Origin: Massilia sp. TS11
Lineage (GTDB): Bacteria; Pseudomonadota; Gammaproteobacteria; Burkholderiales; Burkholderiaceae_D
Assembly: GCF_022012445.1 (NCBI RefSeq)
Contig: NZ_JAKLTS010000001.1
Location: forward strand, 620,001-684,000
Direction of reading: 5' to 3'
DNA: 64,000 nt
Shown: piece after piece, positions 19,212-28,278 of the stretch
How positions within the stretch are numbered: the stretch's first letter is position 1
Layout of the letters: every line of letters begins with the position of its first letter
Translations under genes and position numbers: made by a program
The notes under the pieces: model-generated
Databases searched by the model: none
Seen by the model: only the letters and a program-made list of their open reading frames with translations
Told to the model about the DNA's origin: nothing

Positions 19212-19237
19212 CATTCCGTTACATTTCTACGACAGCG

Positions 19238-19264
19238 TGGGCGCCTGCGGGCGCCCTTTTTTTT
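19238..19264 (+). terminator. Rho-independent terminator of htpG
   Basis: Stem GGGCGC/GCGCCC with a short CTGCG-type loop, followed by eight T, 27 bases after the htpG stop. Confidence 0.85.
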
Positions 19265-19404
19265 CGTCTTTCTCTAGGGGAAACGGAGATGTCTTACAGA
19301 TAAAGACAATCTTTAAGTAAAAACACTTAGAAACATTGCGTGCTTTTGGCTTTACATAACTTTACAATAGGACGGAATTGATATTTACGCTGTAGAGCTT
19401 GCCC

Positions 19405-20304
19405 GTGATCGAGTTTGCCCCGTCGCCCCTCATTGCCCTGCCAGAGCAGTCCCGCCCGCGTGGCTTTCGCGCCTGGCGCGATCAGGCCAAGCTGCGCCTG
19501 CGCGAGTGGCAGAACCCGCTGGTGGCGCGCCGCTGGAAGGGGCTGCGCGCCGATCTGCCGGTGCTCAGCGAATGCTGCGCGATCGTGCCGCGCATGCCCT
19601 ACAAGCTTTATGTGCCGTATTTCTCCACGCGTCTGTCGCCCCATTGCCGCCTGGACGCCCTGGCCGTGCACTACCGGCTCATGGATCAATGGGGCGTCGG
19701 CGGCCTGCTGCTGCGCGCGGCGCGCCAGGCCGTGACCCTCGGTCATTTGCCGGGCAAGAGCGGCCAGGCCTATGCGCTGCGCCTGCAGGCCTGCCATGCC
19801 TTGATGCGCGAAGGCGAACTGGTGCTGCAGCTGGCGCTGGACGGCTGCATGATCTATGCGGTCGCCTTCACCTTCATGGAAGAGCGCGGCGAACGTGTGC
19901 TGGCCCTCGGTTGCGTGCAGGGCGGCAATAGTGAGGATGCGCAGGAACTGGTGCGCCAGGCCACGCGTGATCTGCACGGTCTGCGCCCGAAGAATCTGCT
20001 GATGCGCGTGCTGCGTGATCTGGCCGCGCGCGCCGGCTGCGCGCGTCTGGTCCTGGTCGGCAATGCCAACCGCGCCGTGACGCGGCCCATCCGCGATGGC
20101 AAGGTGTTTGCCGATTACGATGCATTCTGGGAAGAATGCGGGGCCAGCCGCCGTGCCGACGGCGACTATGCGCTGGCGCCCGAGCGGGCCGGCGCCAGCG
20201 ACCTGAGCGAGGTGGCCTCAAAGAAGCGCGCCGAAGTGCGCCGCCGCGACAGCCTCGCCATCGAGGCCAGCGCCGCCGTCGGCAGCGCCCTCCATCTCGA
20301 CTGA
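19405..20304 (+). CDS. VirK/YbjX family protein (DUF535)
   Basis: About 299-residue cytoplasmic protein matching the DUF535 (VirK/YbjX) family by its length and central segments such as YKLYVPYFSTRL, a large mixed alpha/beta region and the KNLLMRVLRDLA block. Family members are linked to envelope or peptide-resistance phenotypes in enterobacteria, with unknown mechanism. Start is uncertain: GTG at 19405 has AGAG at good spacing, TTG at 19399 is an alternative. An AT-rich upstream region after the htpG terminator implies its own promoter. Convergent with kynA. Confidence 0.75.
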   Translation: MIEFAPSPLIALPEQSRPRGFRAWRDQAKLRLREWQNPLVARRWKGLRADLPVLSECCAIVPRMPYKLYVPYFSTRLSPHCRLDALAVHYRLMDQWGVGGLLLRAARQAVTLGHLPGKSGQAYALRLQACHALMREGELVLQLALDGCMIYAVAFTFMEERGERVLALGCVQGGNSEDAQELVRQATRDLHGLRPKNLLMRVLRDLAARAGCARLVLVGNANRAVTRPIRDGKVFADYDAFWEECGASRRADGDYALAPERAGASDLSEVASKKRAEVRRRDSLAIEASAAVGSALHLD

Positions 20305-20314
20305 GGCGGTCGCC

Positions 20315-21157
20315 TCAGAGCGCCGTGCGCAGGGCGAACAGCTCGGGGAAGAGCACGACGTCCAGCATCTTGCGCAGATAGGACACGCCGGCCGTGCCGC
20401 CGGTGCCAGTCTTGAAGCCAATCACCCTTTCGACCGTCGTCACATGGCGGAAACGCCAGAAGCGGAAGGCGGTCTCCATGTCGACCAGTTTTTCGGCCAG
20501 CTGATACAGGGCCCAATGCGTGTCCGGGTCCTGATACACGGCCAGCCAGGCGGCCTTGACCGACTCGTCGGCCGCGGTCGGGCGCGTCAGGTCCGGCTGC
20601 AGGCGCGCCGCGTCGATGGCAAAGCCCTGGCGCGCCAGCAATTGCACGGCCTCGTCGTAGAGCGAGGGCGTGTGCAGTTCGCGCTCGAGGCGCGCATGCA
20701 CCTCGGGCAGCTTGGCGTGCACGGCCAGCATCTGGGCGTTCTTGTTCCCCAGGATGAATTCGATTTCGCGGTACTGGTAGGACTGGAAACCCGAGGACGC
20801 GCCCAGATAGGGGCGGATGGCCGTGTATTCGGACGGGGTCATCGTGGCCAGCACATCCCAGGCGTGGTTCAGCTGGTCCATGATGCGCGCCACGCGGGCC
20901 AGCATCTTGAAGGCCGGCTCGAGCTGGTCGGCGCGCACCAGATCGCGCACGGCGTGGATTTCGTGCAGCATCAGCTTCATCCACAGCTCGCTGGTCTGGT
21001 GCTGGATGATGAACAGCATCTCATTGTGGTTGGGCGAGCGCGGGTGCTGGGCCGTCAGGATCTGCTCCAGCCCCAGGTAGTCGCCATAGCTCATGGCCTG
21101 GCTGAAGTCCATCTGGGCGCCATGCCAGTGGGCGCCGGGTTTGCTCGTATCAGTCAT
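20315..21157 (-). CDS. kynA: Tryptophan 2,3-dioxygenase
   Basis: 280-residue heme dioxygenase opening the tryptophan indole ring to N-formylkynurenine. The conserved [41 protein letters not shown] and [17 protein letters not shown] (heme-ligand His) blocks and the [11 protein letters not shown] loop are all present. ATG at 21157 with GAGGA upstream. Third gene of kynB-kynU-kynA, eight bases after kynU. Catalyses the first step even though it is promoter-distal. Confidence 0.96.
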   Translation of the reverse strand: MTDTSKPGAHWHGAQMDFSQAMSYGDYLGLEQILTAQHPRSPNHNEMLFIIQHQTSELWMKLMLHEIHAVRDLVRADQLEPAFKMLARVARIMDQLNHAWDVLATMTPSEYTAIRPYLGASSGFQSYQYREIEFILGNKNAQMLAVHAKLPEVHARLERELHTPSLYDEAVQLLARQGFAIDAARLQPDLTRPTAADESVKAAWLAVYQDPDTHWALYQLAEKLVDMETAFRFWRFRHVTTVERVIGFKTGTGGTAGVSYLRKMLDVVLFPELFALRTAL

Positions 21158-21165
21158 GCTGGTCC

Positions 21166-22407
21166 TCAAGTCACCGCATGGCGGTGGGCGTGGATATCGT
21201 AGTCTTGCTGGTCGAGCAGGGTGTGAAGGATGTCGACCGCATCCCAGACGTCGCTGTAGCGCGTGTACAGCGGCGTGAAACCAAAGCGCATGATGCCCGG
21301 CTCGCGGTAGTCGCCGATCACGCCGCGCCCGATCAGGGCCTGGATCAGCGCATACGCATGCGGATGCGCGAGGCAGACCTGGCTGCCGCGCTGGGCATGG
21401 GCGCGCGGCGTCACCAGGCTCAGCGGGTAGGCCGCGAGGCGCGTCTCGACCAGCTCGATGAACAGGTCGCTCAGGGCCAGGGACTTGGCGCGGATGGCCG
21501 TCATGTCGGTGCGGGCAAACACGTCGAGCCCGCATTCGACCAGGGCCAGCGACAGCACCGGCACCGTGCCGCACAGGGCGCGCCGGATACCGTCGACCGG
21601 GGCGAAGCGGCTGTCCATCGCGAACGGGTTGGCATGCGACCACCAGCCCGACAGCGGCTGGCGGAAGGCGGCCTGGTGGCGCTGCGGCACCCACAGGTAG
21701 CCGGGCGCGCCCGGGCCGCCGTTCAGATATTTATAGGTGCAGCCGACCGCCATGTCGGCCCCGGCCGCATGCAGGTCGACCGGCACCGCGCCGGCCGAGT
21801 GGGCCAGATCCCAGATCACCAGGGCGCCGCGCGACTGGGCTGCGCGCGTAAGGGCGGCCATATCGTGCTGGTAGCCGGTGCGGTAGTTCACATGGGTCAG
21901 CATCAGCACGGCCGTATCGGCATCGACGGCGTCCAGCACCTGTTCGGGCGTGTCGACCAGCACCAGCTCATGGCCCTGGCCGAGCCAGCCGGCCAGGCCC
22001 TCGGCCATGTACAGATCGGTGGGGAAATTGGCGCGTTCGCTGACGATGCGCTTGCGCCCGCTCGCGGCCTGCATCTGCAGACAGGCGGCCAGGGCCTTGA
22101 ACAGATTGACCGAGGTGGTGTCGGTGATCACGATCTCGCCGGGCGCGGCGCCGACCAGGGGCGCCAGCTTGTCGCCCAGGCGGGCGGGCAGGGTGTACCA
22201 GCCGGCCGTGTTCCAGCTCTTGATCAGATCGCGTCCCCATTCCTCGCTCACCAGCTGGGCGGCGCGCTGGGCGGCGGCTTTCGGGCGCGCGCCCAGCGAG
22301 TTGCCATCTAAATAGATCACGCCCTCGGGCAGGTCGAAGGCGTGGCGCAGGGCGGCCAGCGGATCGCTGGCGTCGCGGTCGAGACAGTCTTGACGGGTCG
22401 TCATCAT
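21166..22407 (-). CDS. kynU: Kynureninase
   Basis: 413-residue PLP enzyme that cleaves kynurenine to anthranilate and alanine. It shows [12 protein letters not shown], the [12 protein letters not shown] phosphate-binding segment, [14 protein letters not shown] and the PLP-lysine motif [11 protein letters not shown]. Start ATGATG at 22407, six bases after kynB. The product anthranilate can feed catabolism or quinolone/PQS-like signals, but no anthranilate-using genes are in the window. Confidence 0.96.
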   Translation of the reverse strand: MMTTRQDCLDRDASDPLAALRHAFDLPEGVIYLDGNSLGARPKAAAQRAAQLVSEEWGRDLIKSWNTAGWYTLPARLGDKLAPLVGAAPGEIVITDTTSVNLFKALAACLQMQAASGRKRIVSERANFPTDLYMAEGLAGWLGQGHELVLVDTPEQVLDAVDADTAVLMLTHVNYRTGYQHDMAALTRAAQSRGALVIWDLAHSAGAVPVDLHAAGADMAVGCTYKYLNGGPGAPGYLWVPQRHQAAFRQPLSGWWSHANPFAMDSRFAPVDGIRRALCGTVPVLSLALVECGLDVFARTDMTAIRAKSLALSDLFIELVETRLAAYPLSLVTPRAHAQRGSQVCLAHPHAYALIQALIGRGVIGDYREPGIMRFGFTPLYTRYSDVWDAVDILHTLLDQQDYDIHAHRHAVT

Positions 22408-22413
22408 CGGCTT

Positions 22414-23043
22414 TCAGAGAGAACGCAGGATGGCGCGCACGGGCGAGGCGTCCATGCCGGCCAGTTTCAGGGGCAGGGCGACCAGTTCATAGTCGCCCGG
22501 GGCAATCGCGTCGAGCACCAGGCCTTCGAGGATGGCCAGGCCATGGCGGCGCACGGCATGGTGGGCGTCCAGGGTCTTCGAGTCTTGCGGGTCGAGCGAG
22601 GCGGCGTCGGTGCCGATCAGGCGCACCCCGTGGCTGGCCAGCAGGGCGATCGCGGCCGGGCTGAGCGCGCAGAAGCCGGCATCCCAGGCCGTCTGCGGGG
22701 CCGTGCGGTAGGTGCGCAGCAGCACGCGCGGCGGACAGCCGTCCAGCTGGCCGGCCAGATCTGGCACATCCACGAGCTTGTTGTCCAGACAGTGAATCAC
22801 ACGACAGGGGCCGATATACGGCTCTAATCCCACCTCGGCAATGCTCTGGCCTGCGGCATCATAGTGACTGGGCGCATCGGCATGGGCGCCCAGATGGGTC
22901 GTCATCGTCATCTTGCTCACATGAACTGGGCAGGACGGGCCGATCGCCCAGGTGGCGCTGGCGCTGAAAGGCGTGTCGCCGGGCCAGACGGGCAGGGCGG
23001 GTGAAATCGTGGGGCTGATGTCCCACAAACGGGCGGTCTCCAT
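22414..23043 (-). CDS. kynB: Kynurenine formamidase (arylformamidase)
   Basis: 209-residue cyclase-family metal hydrolase converting N-formylkynurenine to kynurenine. The metal-binding motif [12 protein letters not shown], the N-terminal [20 protein letters not shown] and GTDAASLDP match bacterial KynB. First gene of the kynBUA operon. No kynR-type Lrp regulator is adjacent in the window; the upstream 535-base gap holds the operon promoter but no element was recognised. Confidence 0.95.
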   Translation of the reverse strand: METARLWDISPTISPALPVWPGDTPFSASATWAIGPSCPVHVSKMTMTTHLGAHADAPSHYDAAGQSIAEVGLEPYIGPCRVIHCLDNKLVDVPDLAGQLDGCPPRVLLRTYRTAPQTAWDAGFCALSPAAIALLASHGVRLIGTDAASLDPQDSKTLDAHHAVRRHGLAILEGLVLDAIAPGDYELVALPLKLAGMDASPVRAILRSL

Positions 23044-23229
23044 CGTTTTTTGGATGAAATTTTAGTTGAGGCCTGAAATAAGCCGCGAAGTGTGCCCAGT
23101 TTAACAAGATTCTTTTCGGCCGGGGTGAATTCTTGTTCGCCTTATTCGGGAATATAGCCAAATAAAATGCGGCATTTAGGCTTATTTAGAGAATATTGTA
23201 GTTTTGTGCGTTTTTTTTCGATTTCACCC

Positions 23230-23256
23230 TAAAGTTCCCGCCAGGGCTGCCGTTAC
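23230..23256 (+). promoter_or_regulatory. FliA (sigma-28)-type promoter motif 1 upstream of flhDC
   Basis: TAAAGTTC - 11 bases - GCCGTTAC. The enterobacterial sigma-28 consensus is TAAAGTTT-N11-GCCGATAA; the spacing is exact and 14 of 16 positions agree or nearly so. Oriented towards flhDC. Confidence 0.55.
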
Positions 23257-23329
23257 CCGAATCAGATACGGCGCAAAGTGTTGCGAAAAGGCTTCACAAA
23301 ATTATTTTAAAAATTTTTTTGCGAAACCC

Positions 23330-23356
23330 TAAAGTTCTCAAAATCGCTGCCGTTAA
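23330..23356 (+). promoter_or_regulatory. FliA (sigma-28)-type promoter motif 2 upstream of flhDC
   Basis: TAAAGTTC - 11 bases - GCCGTTAA, exactly 100 bases after motif 1 and sharing flanks (ACCC before, CCG.ATC after). An A/T tract just upstream could act as an UP element. Predicted start near 23363 gives a leader of about 215 bases. Confidence 0.6.
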
Positions 23357-23377
23357 CCGTATCGAACATCGCATTCC

Positions 23378-23399
23378 TTTCCCTGTTTTCATAGGGAAA
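23378..23399 (+). promoter_or_regulatory. Leader hairpin before flhDC
   Basis: TTTCCCT and AGGGAAA form a perfect 7-bp stem with an 8-base loop, about 15 bases past the start predicted from motif 2. There is no T-run, so it is a leader structure rather than a terminator. Confidence 0.4.
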
Positions 23400-23578
23400 A
23401 TCCTCCAGTCGGGTGGGGTCTGTAAGACAGATTCCTACAAGGCCGTCCGCCGTCATTCCTACCCAATTTCCAGACTTCGGCCTATGGCTGAAAATTTCCT
23501 GCGCAAGCATGATCTGTCTCACCGGCAACCGACACACACAAACTGACAGCCGGAACCAATGGATCGAAGGAGATGGAA

Positions 23579-23896
23579 ATGACTGCGAATGACATGATGG
23601 CTGAAATCCGCGACGCCAATCTCAGCTACCTGATGCTGGCCCAGCAAATGATCCGCGCCGACAAGGCCACCGCGATCTTCCGTCTGGGTGTTTCGAAAGA
23701 TATCGCCGACCTGATCGAAGGCATGAGCAATGCCCAGATCCTGAAACTGGCTGGCGGCAATATGATGCTGGCCCGCTTCCGCTTCGATGACGCGACCATC
23801 CTGTCGATGTTGACCAACTACAATAAGGATCGTCAGCTGGCCCAGAGCCACGCCGCCATCCTGATGGCTGGCCAACCGGCGGAAGAAATCGCCTAA
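23579..23896 (+). CDS. flhD: Flagellar transcriptional activator FlhD
   Basis: 105-residue subunit of the FlhD4C2 master activator of flagellar class II genes. The helical core with [30 protein letters not shown] and ARFRFDD matches FlhD. ATG at 23579 is chosen because AAGGAG (23567-23572) then lies six bases upstream; ATG 23573 is too close. Leads the motility and chemotaxis region, with a long leader and putative FliA motifs upstream. Confidence 0.95.
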   Translation: MTANDMMAEIRDANLSYLMLAQQMIRADKATAIFRLGVSKDIADLIEGMSNAQILKLAGGNMMLARFRFDDATILSMLTNYNKDRQLAQSHAAILMAGQPAEEIA

Positions 23897-23925
23897 GCAG
23901 ACTGATAAGCGAGCGGGAGAGAAAA

Positions 23926-24468
23926 ATGAGCAAGAAGAGCGTCGTGACCGAAGCCCAGGAAATTCAGCTGGCCATCGAACTGATCAACCTCGGGGCGCGC
24001 CTGCAGCTGCTCGAAACCGAAGTCTCGCTCTCGCGTGAGCGTCTGCTCAAGCTGTACAAGGAACTCAAGGGCGTGTCGCCGCCGAAAGGCATGCTGCCGT
24101 TCTCGACCGACTGGTTCCTGACCTGGCAGCCGAATATCCACGCCTCGCTGTACATGAATATTTACAACTTCCTCGTTGAGCACGCTGGCATCAGCGGCAT
24201 CGAGGCAGTGATGAAAGCTTACAAGCTGTATCTGGAACAGATGCCGCCGGAACCCGGTGAAGAGCCGCTGCTGTCGCTGACGCGCGCCTGGACCCTCGTG
24301 CGTTTCTTCGGTAGCAAGATGCTGCTGATGGCCCCGTGCAAGTGCTGCCAGGGCAAGTTCGTGGTCGACGCCATGGACCTCAACCACGATTACGCCTGCG
24401 GCCTGTGCCATATGCCCTCGCGCGCTGGCAAGACCAAGAAGGCCAAAGAGGCCGCGCTCGCCGCCTGA
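23926..24468 (+). CDS. flhC: Flagellar transcriptional activator FlhC
   Basis: 180-residue DNA-binding partner of FlhD. The zinc site is visible as CKCC followed by CGLC (CxxC...CxxC), and the central [16 protein letters not shown] block is characteristic. It follows flhD by 29 bases with AGCGGGAGAG as ribosome site. The two genes are clearly one operon. Confidence 0.96.
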   Translation: MSKKSVVTEAQEIQLAIELINLGARLQLLETEVSLSRERLLKLYKELKGVSPPKGMLPFSTDWFLTWQPNIHASLYMNIYNFLVEHAGISGIEAVMKAYKLYLEQMPPEPGEEPLLSLTRAWTLVRFFGSKMLLMAPCKCCQGKFVVDAMDLNHDYACGLCHMPSRAGKTKKAKEAALAA

Positions 24469-24505
24469 TGCCGGCCCCGTTTCCCTCCTCTTCGAAAGGC
24501 GGCGC

Positions 24506-25285
24506 GTGAGCGCCGCTTTGTCGTCCTCGCTGGCACGCTTTTGGCGGGCGCCGGCGGTCCAGGCCCTGTACATCCAGGCCTGCATGTTTCCCGTCACTTT
24601 GCTGATTGTGTATGCACTGGCGCGCCAGTTCGGCCCCTTGTCCTATCTGGCCGTGGCCCTGGTGCAGGGCGTGCTGGCCATGGGCATGACCTGGCTGCGC
24701 GGCCTGGCCAGCTGGTGGCGCCCGATCCAGTTCGCCTTTCCGCTCTGTCTGGTGGTGGTGGACGCCTATGATCTGCCGCCCAGTCTGTTCCTGACAGCCT
24801 TCCTCGGATTAGTCCTCGTCTACTGGTCGACCTATCGCACCCAGGTGCCTTACTACCCGTCCGGCGCGGCCGTGTGGGAAGCCGTGCTGGCCGAACTGCC
24901 GCCCGGACCCTGCCGGGTGATCGATATCGGCAGCGGCCTTGGCGGTGTTTCCCTGTTCCTGGCCGCGCGCCGTCCCGATGCCGAGGTCTGGGGCGTCGAA
25001 CTGGCGCCGCTGCCCTGGGCCGTGGGCGCCGTGCGTGCGCGCCTTGCCGGCAGCCGCGCGCGGATGTTGCGCGGTGATTATGAACAACTGCATTTCGGCG
25101 ATTTCGATCTCGTCTTCGCCTATTTATCGCCGGCCGCCATGCCGGCTCTGTACGACAAGGCGCGCGCCGAAATGCGCCCGGGCAGCCAGCTGTTCAGCTA
25201 TGAATTCGCGGTGCCCGGCCACCCGGCCACCCGCATCCTGAATGTTGGCAAAAGGAAACCTTTGCTTCACGGATGGAAATTCTAG
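24506..25285 (+). CDS. Membrane-associated class I SAM methyltransferase
   Basis: 259-residue protein with about three hydrophobic segments in the first 110 residues and a Rossmann methyltransferase domain after about residue 125 (VIDIGSGLGGVSLFLA motif I, then acidic VELAPLPW). GTG start at 24506 with AAAGGCGG upstream. It sits 37 bases after flhC, inside the motility cluster. The target is unknown; lysine methylation of flagellin or a lipid substrate are guesses only. It is not a CheR-type enzyme. Confidence 0.75.
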   Translation: MSAALSSSLARFWRAPAVQALYIQACMFPVTLLIVYALARQFGPLSYLAVALVQGVLAMGMTWLRGLASWWRPIQFAFPLCLVVVDAYDLPPSLFLTAFLGLVLVYWSTYRTQVPYYPSGAAVWEAVLAELPPGPCRVIDIGSGLGGVSLFLAARRPDAEVWGVELAPLPWAVGAVRARLAGSRARMLRGDYEQLHFGDFDLVFAYLSPAAMPALYDKARAEMRPGSQLFSYEFAVPGHPATRILNVGKRKPLLHGWKF

Positions 25286-25440
25286 GCGCCGAGAAACCTT
25301 TTTCACTTGCCGGGCGAGCCAAGTCCAGTTATTGTAGTTTCCGAGGCAAAATTTGTTGAATCGGAGCGCTATTCGCGATACAGTCGGCGCGCTTTTTGCC
25401 TGAAAAGCGTATCGCATCGCGTGATAAAGGAGAAGCGTAC

Positions 25441-26301
25441 TTGTTCGTTATTGTCGGATACCTCATCGTTTGCGGTTCCGTCTTCGGTGGCTTCGCCCTG
25501 TCGGGCGGTCACCTGGCCGCGCTGTTTCAGCCGCTGGAGCTGCTGATGATTGGTGGCGCCGCCGTCGGCGCTTTCCTGGTCGGTAACAATACGAAGGCGA
25601 TCAAGGCCACGCTCAAGGCCCTGCCCACCGTGTTCAAGGGCTCGCGTCACAACAAGGACCTGTACATGGAACTCATGTCCCTGTTGTTCGACGTGCTGTC
25701 CAAGGTGCGCAAGGAAGGTCTGATGTCGATCGAAGGCGACATCGAAAAGCCCGAAGACAGCCCCCTGTTCTCGAAATATCCGTCGGTACTGGCCGACCAC
25801 CATATCGTCGAATTCATGACCGACTATCTGCGGCTCATGGTGTCCGGCAATATGGATGCCTTCCAGATTGAAAACCTCATGGACAATGAGATCGAGACCC
25901 ACCACCACGAAGGCGCGGTGCCGGCCCACTGTATCGCCAAGCTCGGCGACGGTATGCCGGCCTTCGGTATCGTGGCCGCGGTGATGGGCGTCGTGCATAC
26001 GATGGAGTCGGTCGGTATTCCGCCGTCCGAACTGGGGATGCTGATCGCCCACGCCCTGGTCGGTACCTTCCTCGGGATTCTGCTGGCCTACGGCTTCGTC
26101 GGTCCGCTGTCCTCGCTGCTCGAACAGAAGCTCGAAGAAGAAGCCAAGATGTTCCAGTGCGTGAAGGTCACGCTGCTGGCTTCGCTCAATGGCTATGCAC
26201 CGGCCCTGGCCGTGGAATTCGGCCGCAAGGTGCTGTACTCGACCGAGCGCCCGACCTTCGCCGAGCTGGAAGAGCACATCAAAAAATCCAAGTCGAAGTG
26301 A
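25441..26301 (+). CDS. motA: Flagellar motor stator protein MotA
   Basis: 286-residue inner-membrane stator subunit. Starting at TTG 25441 gives FVIVGYLIVCGSVFGGF, the normal MotA N-terminus, with AAAGGAG eight bases upstream; the longer ATG-less frame from 25396 is rejected. Conserved LMIGGAAVGAF, the large cytoplasmic loop and the C-terminal GIVAAVMGVVHTM and ALVGTFLGILLAYGFVGPL membrane segments are present. Forms the proton channel with MotB, 12 bases downstream. Confidence 0.95.
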   Translation: MFVIVGYLIVCGSVFGGFALSGGHLAALFQPLELLMIGGAAVGAFLVGNNTKAIKATLKALPTVFKGSRHNKDLYMELMSLLFDVLSKVRKEGLMSIEGDIEKPEDSPLFSKYPSVLADHHIVEFMTDYLRLMVSGNMDAFQIENLMDNEIETHHHEGAVPAHCIAKLGDGMPAFGIVAAVMGVVHTMESVGIPPSELGMLIAHALVGTFLGILLAYGFVGPLSSLLEQKLEEEAKMFQCVKVTLLASLNGYAPALAVEFGRKVLYSTERPTFAELEEHIKKSKSK

Positions 26302-26313
26302 TGGTGAGCAGTC

Positions 26314-27234
26314 ATGGCTGAAGAAGGCCTCCGGCCGATTATCGTCAAGCGCATCAAGAAGGGCGGCGGTGGACACCACGGCGGCGCCTGGAAGATCGCT
26401 TACGCCGACTTCGTGACGGCGATGATGGCCTTCTTCCTGCTGATGTGGCTGCTCGGTTCGACCACCAAGGGCGACCTCAACGGGATTGCTGAATATTTCA
26501 AGACGCCGCTCAAGGTGGCCATGTCGGGCGGCGAGGGCAGTGGTGACAGCTCGTCCGTGATCCAGGGCGGCGGCACCGATCTGACGCGCCGCACCGGTCA
26601 GGTGAAAAAGGGCGAGACCACGCCCGTGAAGAAAACCTATGACCTGATCGCCGCCAAGGCCCAGCTGGAAAAGGAAGAAGCCCAGAAGCTCACGGCCCTG
26701 AAGTCGAAGATCGAGGCGACCATCGACGCCAGCCCGCAGCTGAAGAAATACAAGAAGCAGTTGTTGATCGACATCACGATGGAAGGCTTGCGCATCCAGA
26801 TCGTTGACGAGCAGAATCGACCGATGTTTGCGGCCGGCCGTTCCGAACTGCAGCCTTACATGCATGACATCCTGGTCGCGATCGGCGATCTGCTCAACGA
26901 GGTGCCGAACAAGATCGGCCTGTCGGGCCACACCGATGCGACGCCCTTCCTGTCGGAAGAGGGCTACAGTAACTGGGAGCTGTCGGCCGATCGCGCCAAC
27001 GCCTCGCGGCGCGCGCTGATCCAGGGCGGCATGAAGGAAACCAAGGTGCTGCGCGTGGTCGGTCTGGCCTCCGCCGTGCCGCTGAACAAGGTCGATCCGT
27101 TTGAGCCGATCAACCGCCGCATCAGCATCCTGGTCATGAATAAACGCACAGAAGAAGAAATCACGCGCAAGGCTTCCCTCCACACGGAAGAGGAAGACGA
27201 CAGCGTGGCGCCGCCGGCCGCGCCCTCGAAATGA
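26314..27234 (+). CDS. motB: Flagellar motor stator protein MotB
   Basis: 306-residue stator subunit. A single transmembrane helix carries the proton-binding Asp32 in YADFVTAMMAFF, the same number as in E. coli. The periplasmic OmpA-like peptidoglycan-binding domain is at about residues 170-285 (LSGHTDATPF, NWELSADRANASRR). Proton rather than sodium use is expected from the family type. Follows motA closely. Confidence 0.96.
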   Translation: MAEEGLRPIIVKRIKKGGGGHHGGAWKIAYADFVTAMMAFFLLMWLLGSTTKGDLNGIAEYFKTPLKVAMSGGEGSGDSSSVIQGGGTDLTRRTGQVKKGETTPVKKTYDLIAAKAQLEKEEAQKLTALKSKIEATIDASPQLKKYKKQLLIDITMEGLRIQIVDEQNRPMFAAGRSELQPYMHDILVAIGDLLNEVPNKIGLSGHTDATPFLSEEGYSNWELSADRANASRRALIQGGMKETKVLRVVGLASAVPLNKVDPFEPINRRISILVMNKRTEEEITRKASLHTEEEDDSVAPPAAPSK

Positions 27235-27268
27235 GGGTGGCTGCCAGGCCATTTTGTAGGGGAGTCCG

Positions 27269-27817
27269 ATGAGTAAGAAAAAGGTGTTAGGCCCGCATGT
27301 TCGGCGGCTGATGTCCGGCATTTCCGAACACGGCAAAAAGCACTTGACCGAAGCGGAAACCGACCTGATCCAGACCGAGCTGCTGCTGGAAGAGGCGATT
27401 GAAAAGCTGACCAGTAATTTCATGGCGATTCATCAGGCGGTCACGGCACGCCAGCAAAGTATCGATACCTTGCTCGCCGGCGGCAGCCTGAGCGAGGAGG
27501 AGCGCGCCGCCCTGGCCGGGATGAGCAGCGAGATCGGCGGCTATGTGAATGCCGCCATCACCAGCATGCAGTTCCAGGACATGACGGCCCAGCTGCTCGA
27601 CCGCACGCTGAAACGCGTGACCGGCCTGCGCGAATTCCTCGGCACGCTCGGCGTGCACGGCGCCGATCTGGTGCCCGAAAGCGGTACCGATGAAATCGTC
27701 GATCTGATCGGCAAAGTCAGCATGACCCTGGCGATCCAGTCGCTCGAATTGCGCAGCGAGCTGCGCAAGGCGGTCAATCAAAAACATTTGGAAAGCGGCG
27801 ACATCGAACTGTTCTGA
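27269..27817 (+). CDS. CheZ-like chemotaxis phosphatase
   Basis: 182-residue all-helical protein. The segment SMQFQDMTAQLLDRTLKR matches the CheZ active-site helix (E. coli QDLTGQ), with Asp and Gln four residues apart, equivalent to Asp143 and Gln147. The C-terminus SGDIELF resembles the CheY-binding tail position of CheZ. The rest is diverged. It lies directly before cheY and after motB, where a CheY-P phosphatase makes sense; no other cheZ follows the second cheY. CheZ function is inferred, not certain. Confidence 0.6.
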   Translation: MSKKKVLGPHVRRLMSGISEHGKKHLTEAETDLIQTELLLEEAIEKLTSNFMAIHQAVTARQQSIDTLLAGGSLSEEERAALAGMSSEIGGYVNAAITSMQFQDMTAQLLDRTLKRVTGLREFLGTLGVHGADLVPESGTDEIVDLIGKVSMTLAIQSLELRSELRKAVNQKHLESGDIELF

Positions 27818-27874
27818 GTTCGTGATCACTCGTGATAACAAGGGCCCTGCCCGGATTTGATAGTGGGAGCAAAG

Positions 27875-28240
27875 ATGGCTAAAACAATACTCGCAGTCGA
27901 CGATTCCAGTTCCCTGCGCCAGATGGTGGCTTTTAGCCTCAAGGCCGCAGGCTATGCGGTGATCGAAGCGGTCGACGGCCAGGACGGTCTGGAAAAGGCC
28001 AAGAACCAGACGGTCGATCTGGTCCTGACCGACCAGAACATGCCGCGCATGGACGGCCTGTCGCTGATCAAGCTGCTGCGTGGGCTGCAGTCCTACCAGA
28101 AGGTGCCGATCCTGATGCTGACGACCGAGTCCTCGGACGAGATGAAGGCCAAGGGCCGCGCGGCCGGGGCCAATGGCTGGCTGGTCAAGCCGTTTGATCC
28201 GCAGCGCCTGATCGAGGTGGTGAAAAAGGTCATCGGCTAA
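27875..28240 (+). CDS. cheY: Chemotaxis response regulator CheY (first copy)
   Basis: 121-residue single-domain receiver. Acidic pair Asp9-Asp10, phospho-acceptor Asp53 (LVLTDQNMPRMDG), Thr in MLTTE and Lys in VKPF are all intact. ATG at 27875 with GGGAGC upstream; the in-frame upstream ATG lacks an SD. It precedes cheA. A second receiver is encoded at 35469, so the two may divide motor control and phosphate-sink roles. Confidence 0.93.
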   Translation: MAKTILAVDDSSSLRQMVAFSLKAAGYAVIEAVDGQDGLEKAKNQTVDLVLTDQNMPRMDGLSLIKLLRGLQSYQKVPILMLTTESSDEMKAKGRAAGANGWLVKPFDPQRLIEVVKKVIG

Positions 28241-28278
28241 AGCGCCGCCACGAGAAGAAGAAACGACGGAGTGTCACC

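Larger units (their letters stand above)
23044..23578. other. AT-rich divergent intergenic region kynB / flhDC
   Basis: The only stretch over 300 bases without a gene. It is markedly AT-rich relative to the window, with a strong A/T tract at 23299-23320, two FliA-type motifs, a leader hairpin and a TGTA...TACA imperfect dyad near 23420-23440. It holds both the kynBUA promoter and the flhDC control region. No convincing small ORF was seen. Confidence 0.7.

Noticed and set aside
17277..19214. 645-codon antisense ORF covering htpG
   Set aside because: Exact shadow of htpG with no family features.
23299..23320. A/T tract as a replication origin or attachment site
   Set aside because: No DnaA boxes, iterons or integrase nearby; an UP element or curvature for flhDC is simpler.
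25369..27423. 684-codon antisense ORF opposite motA-motB
   Set aside because: Spans two genuine genes and their junction; shadow.
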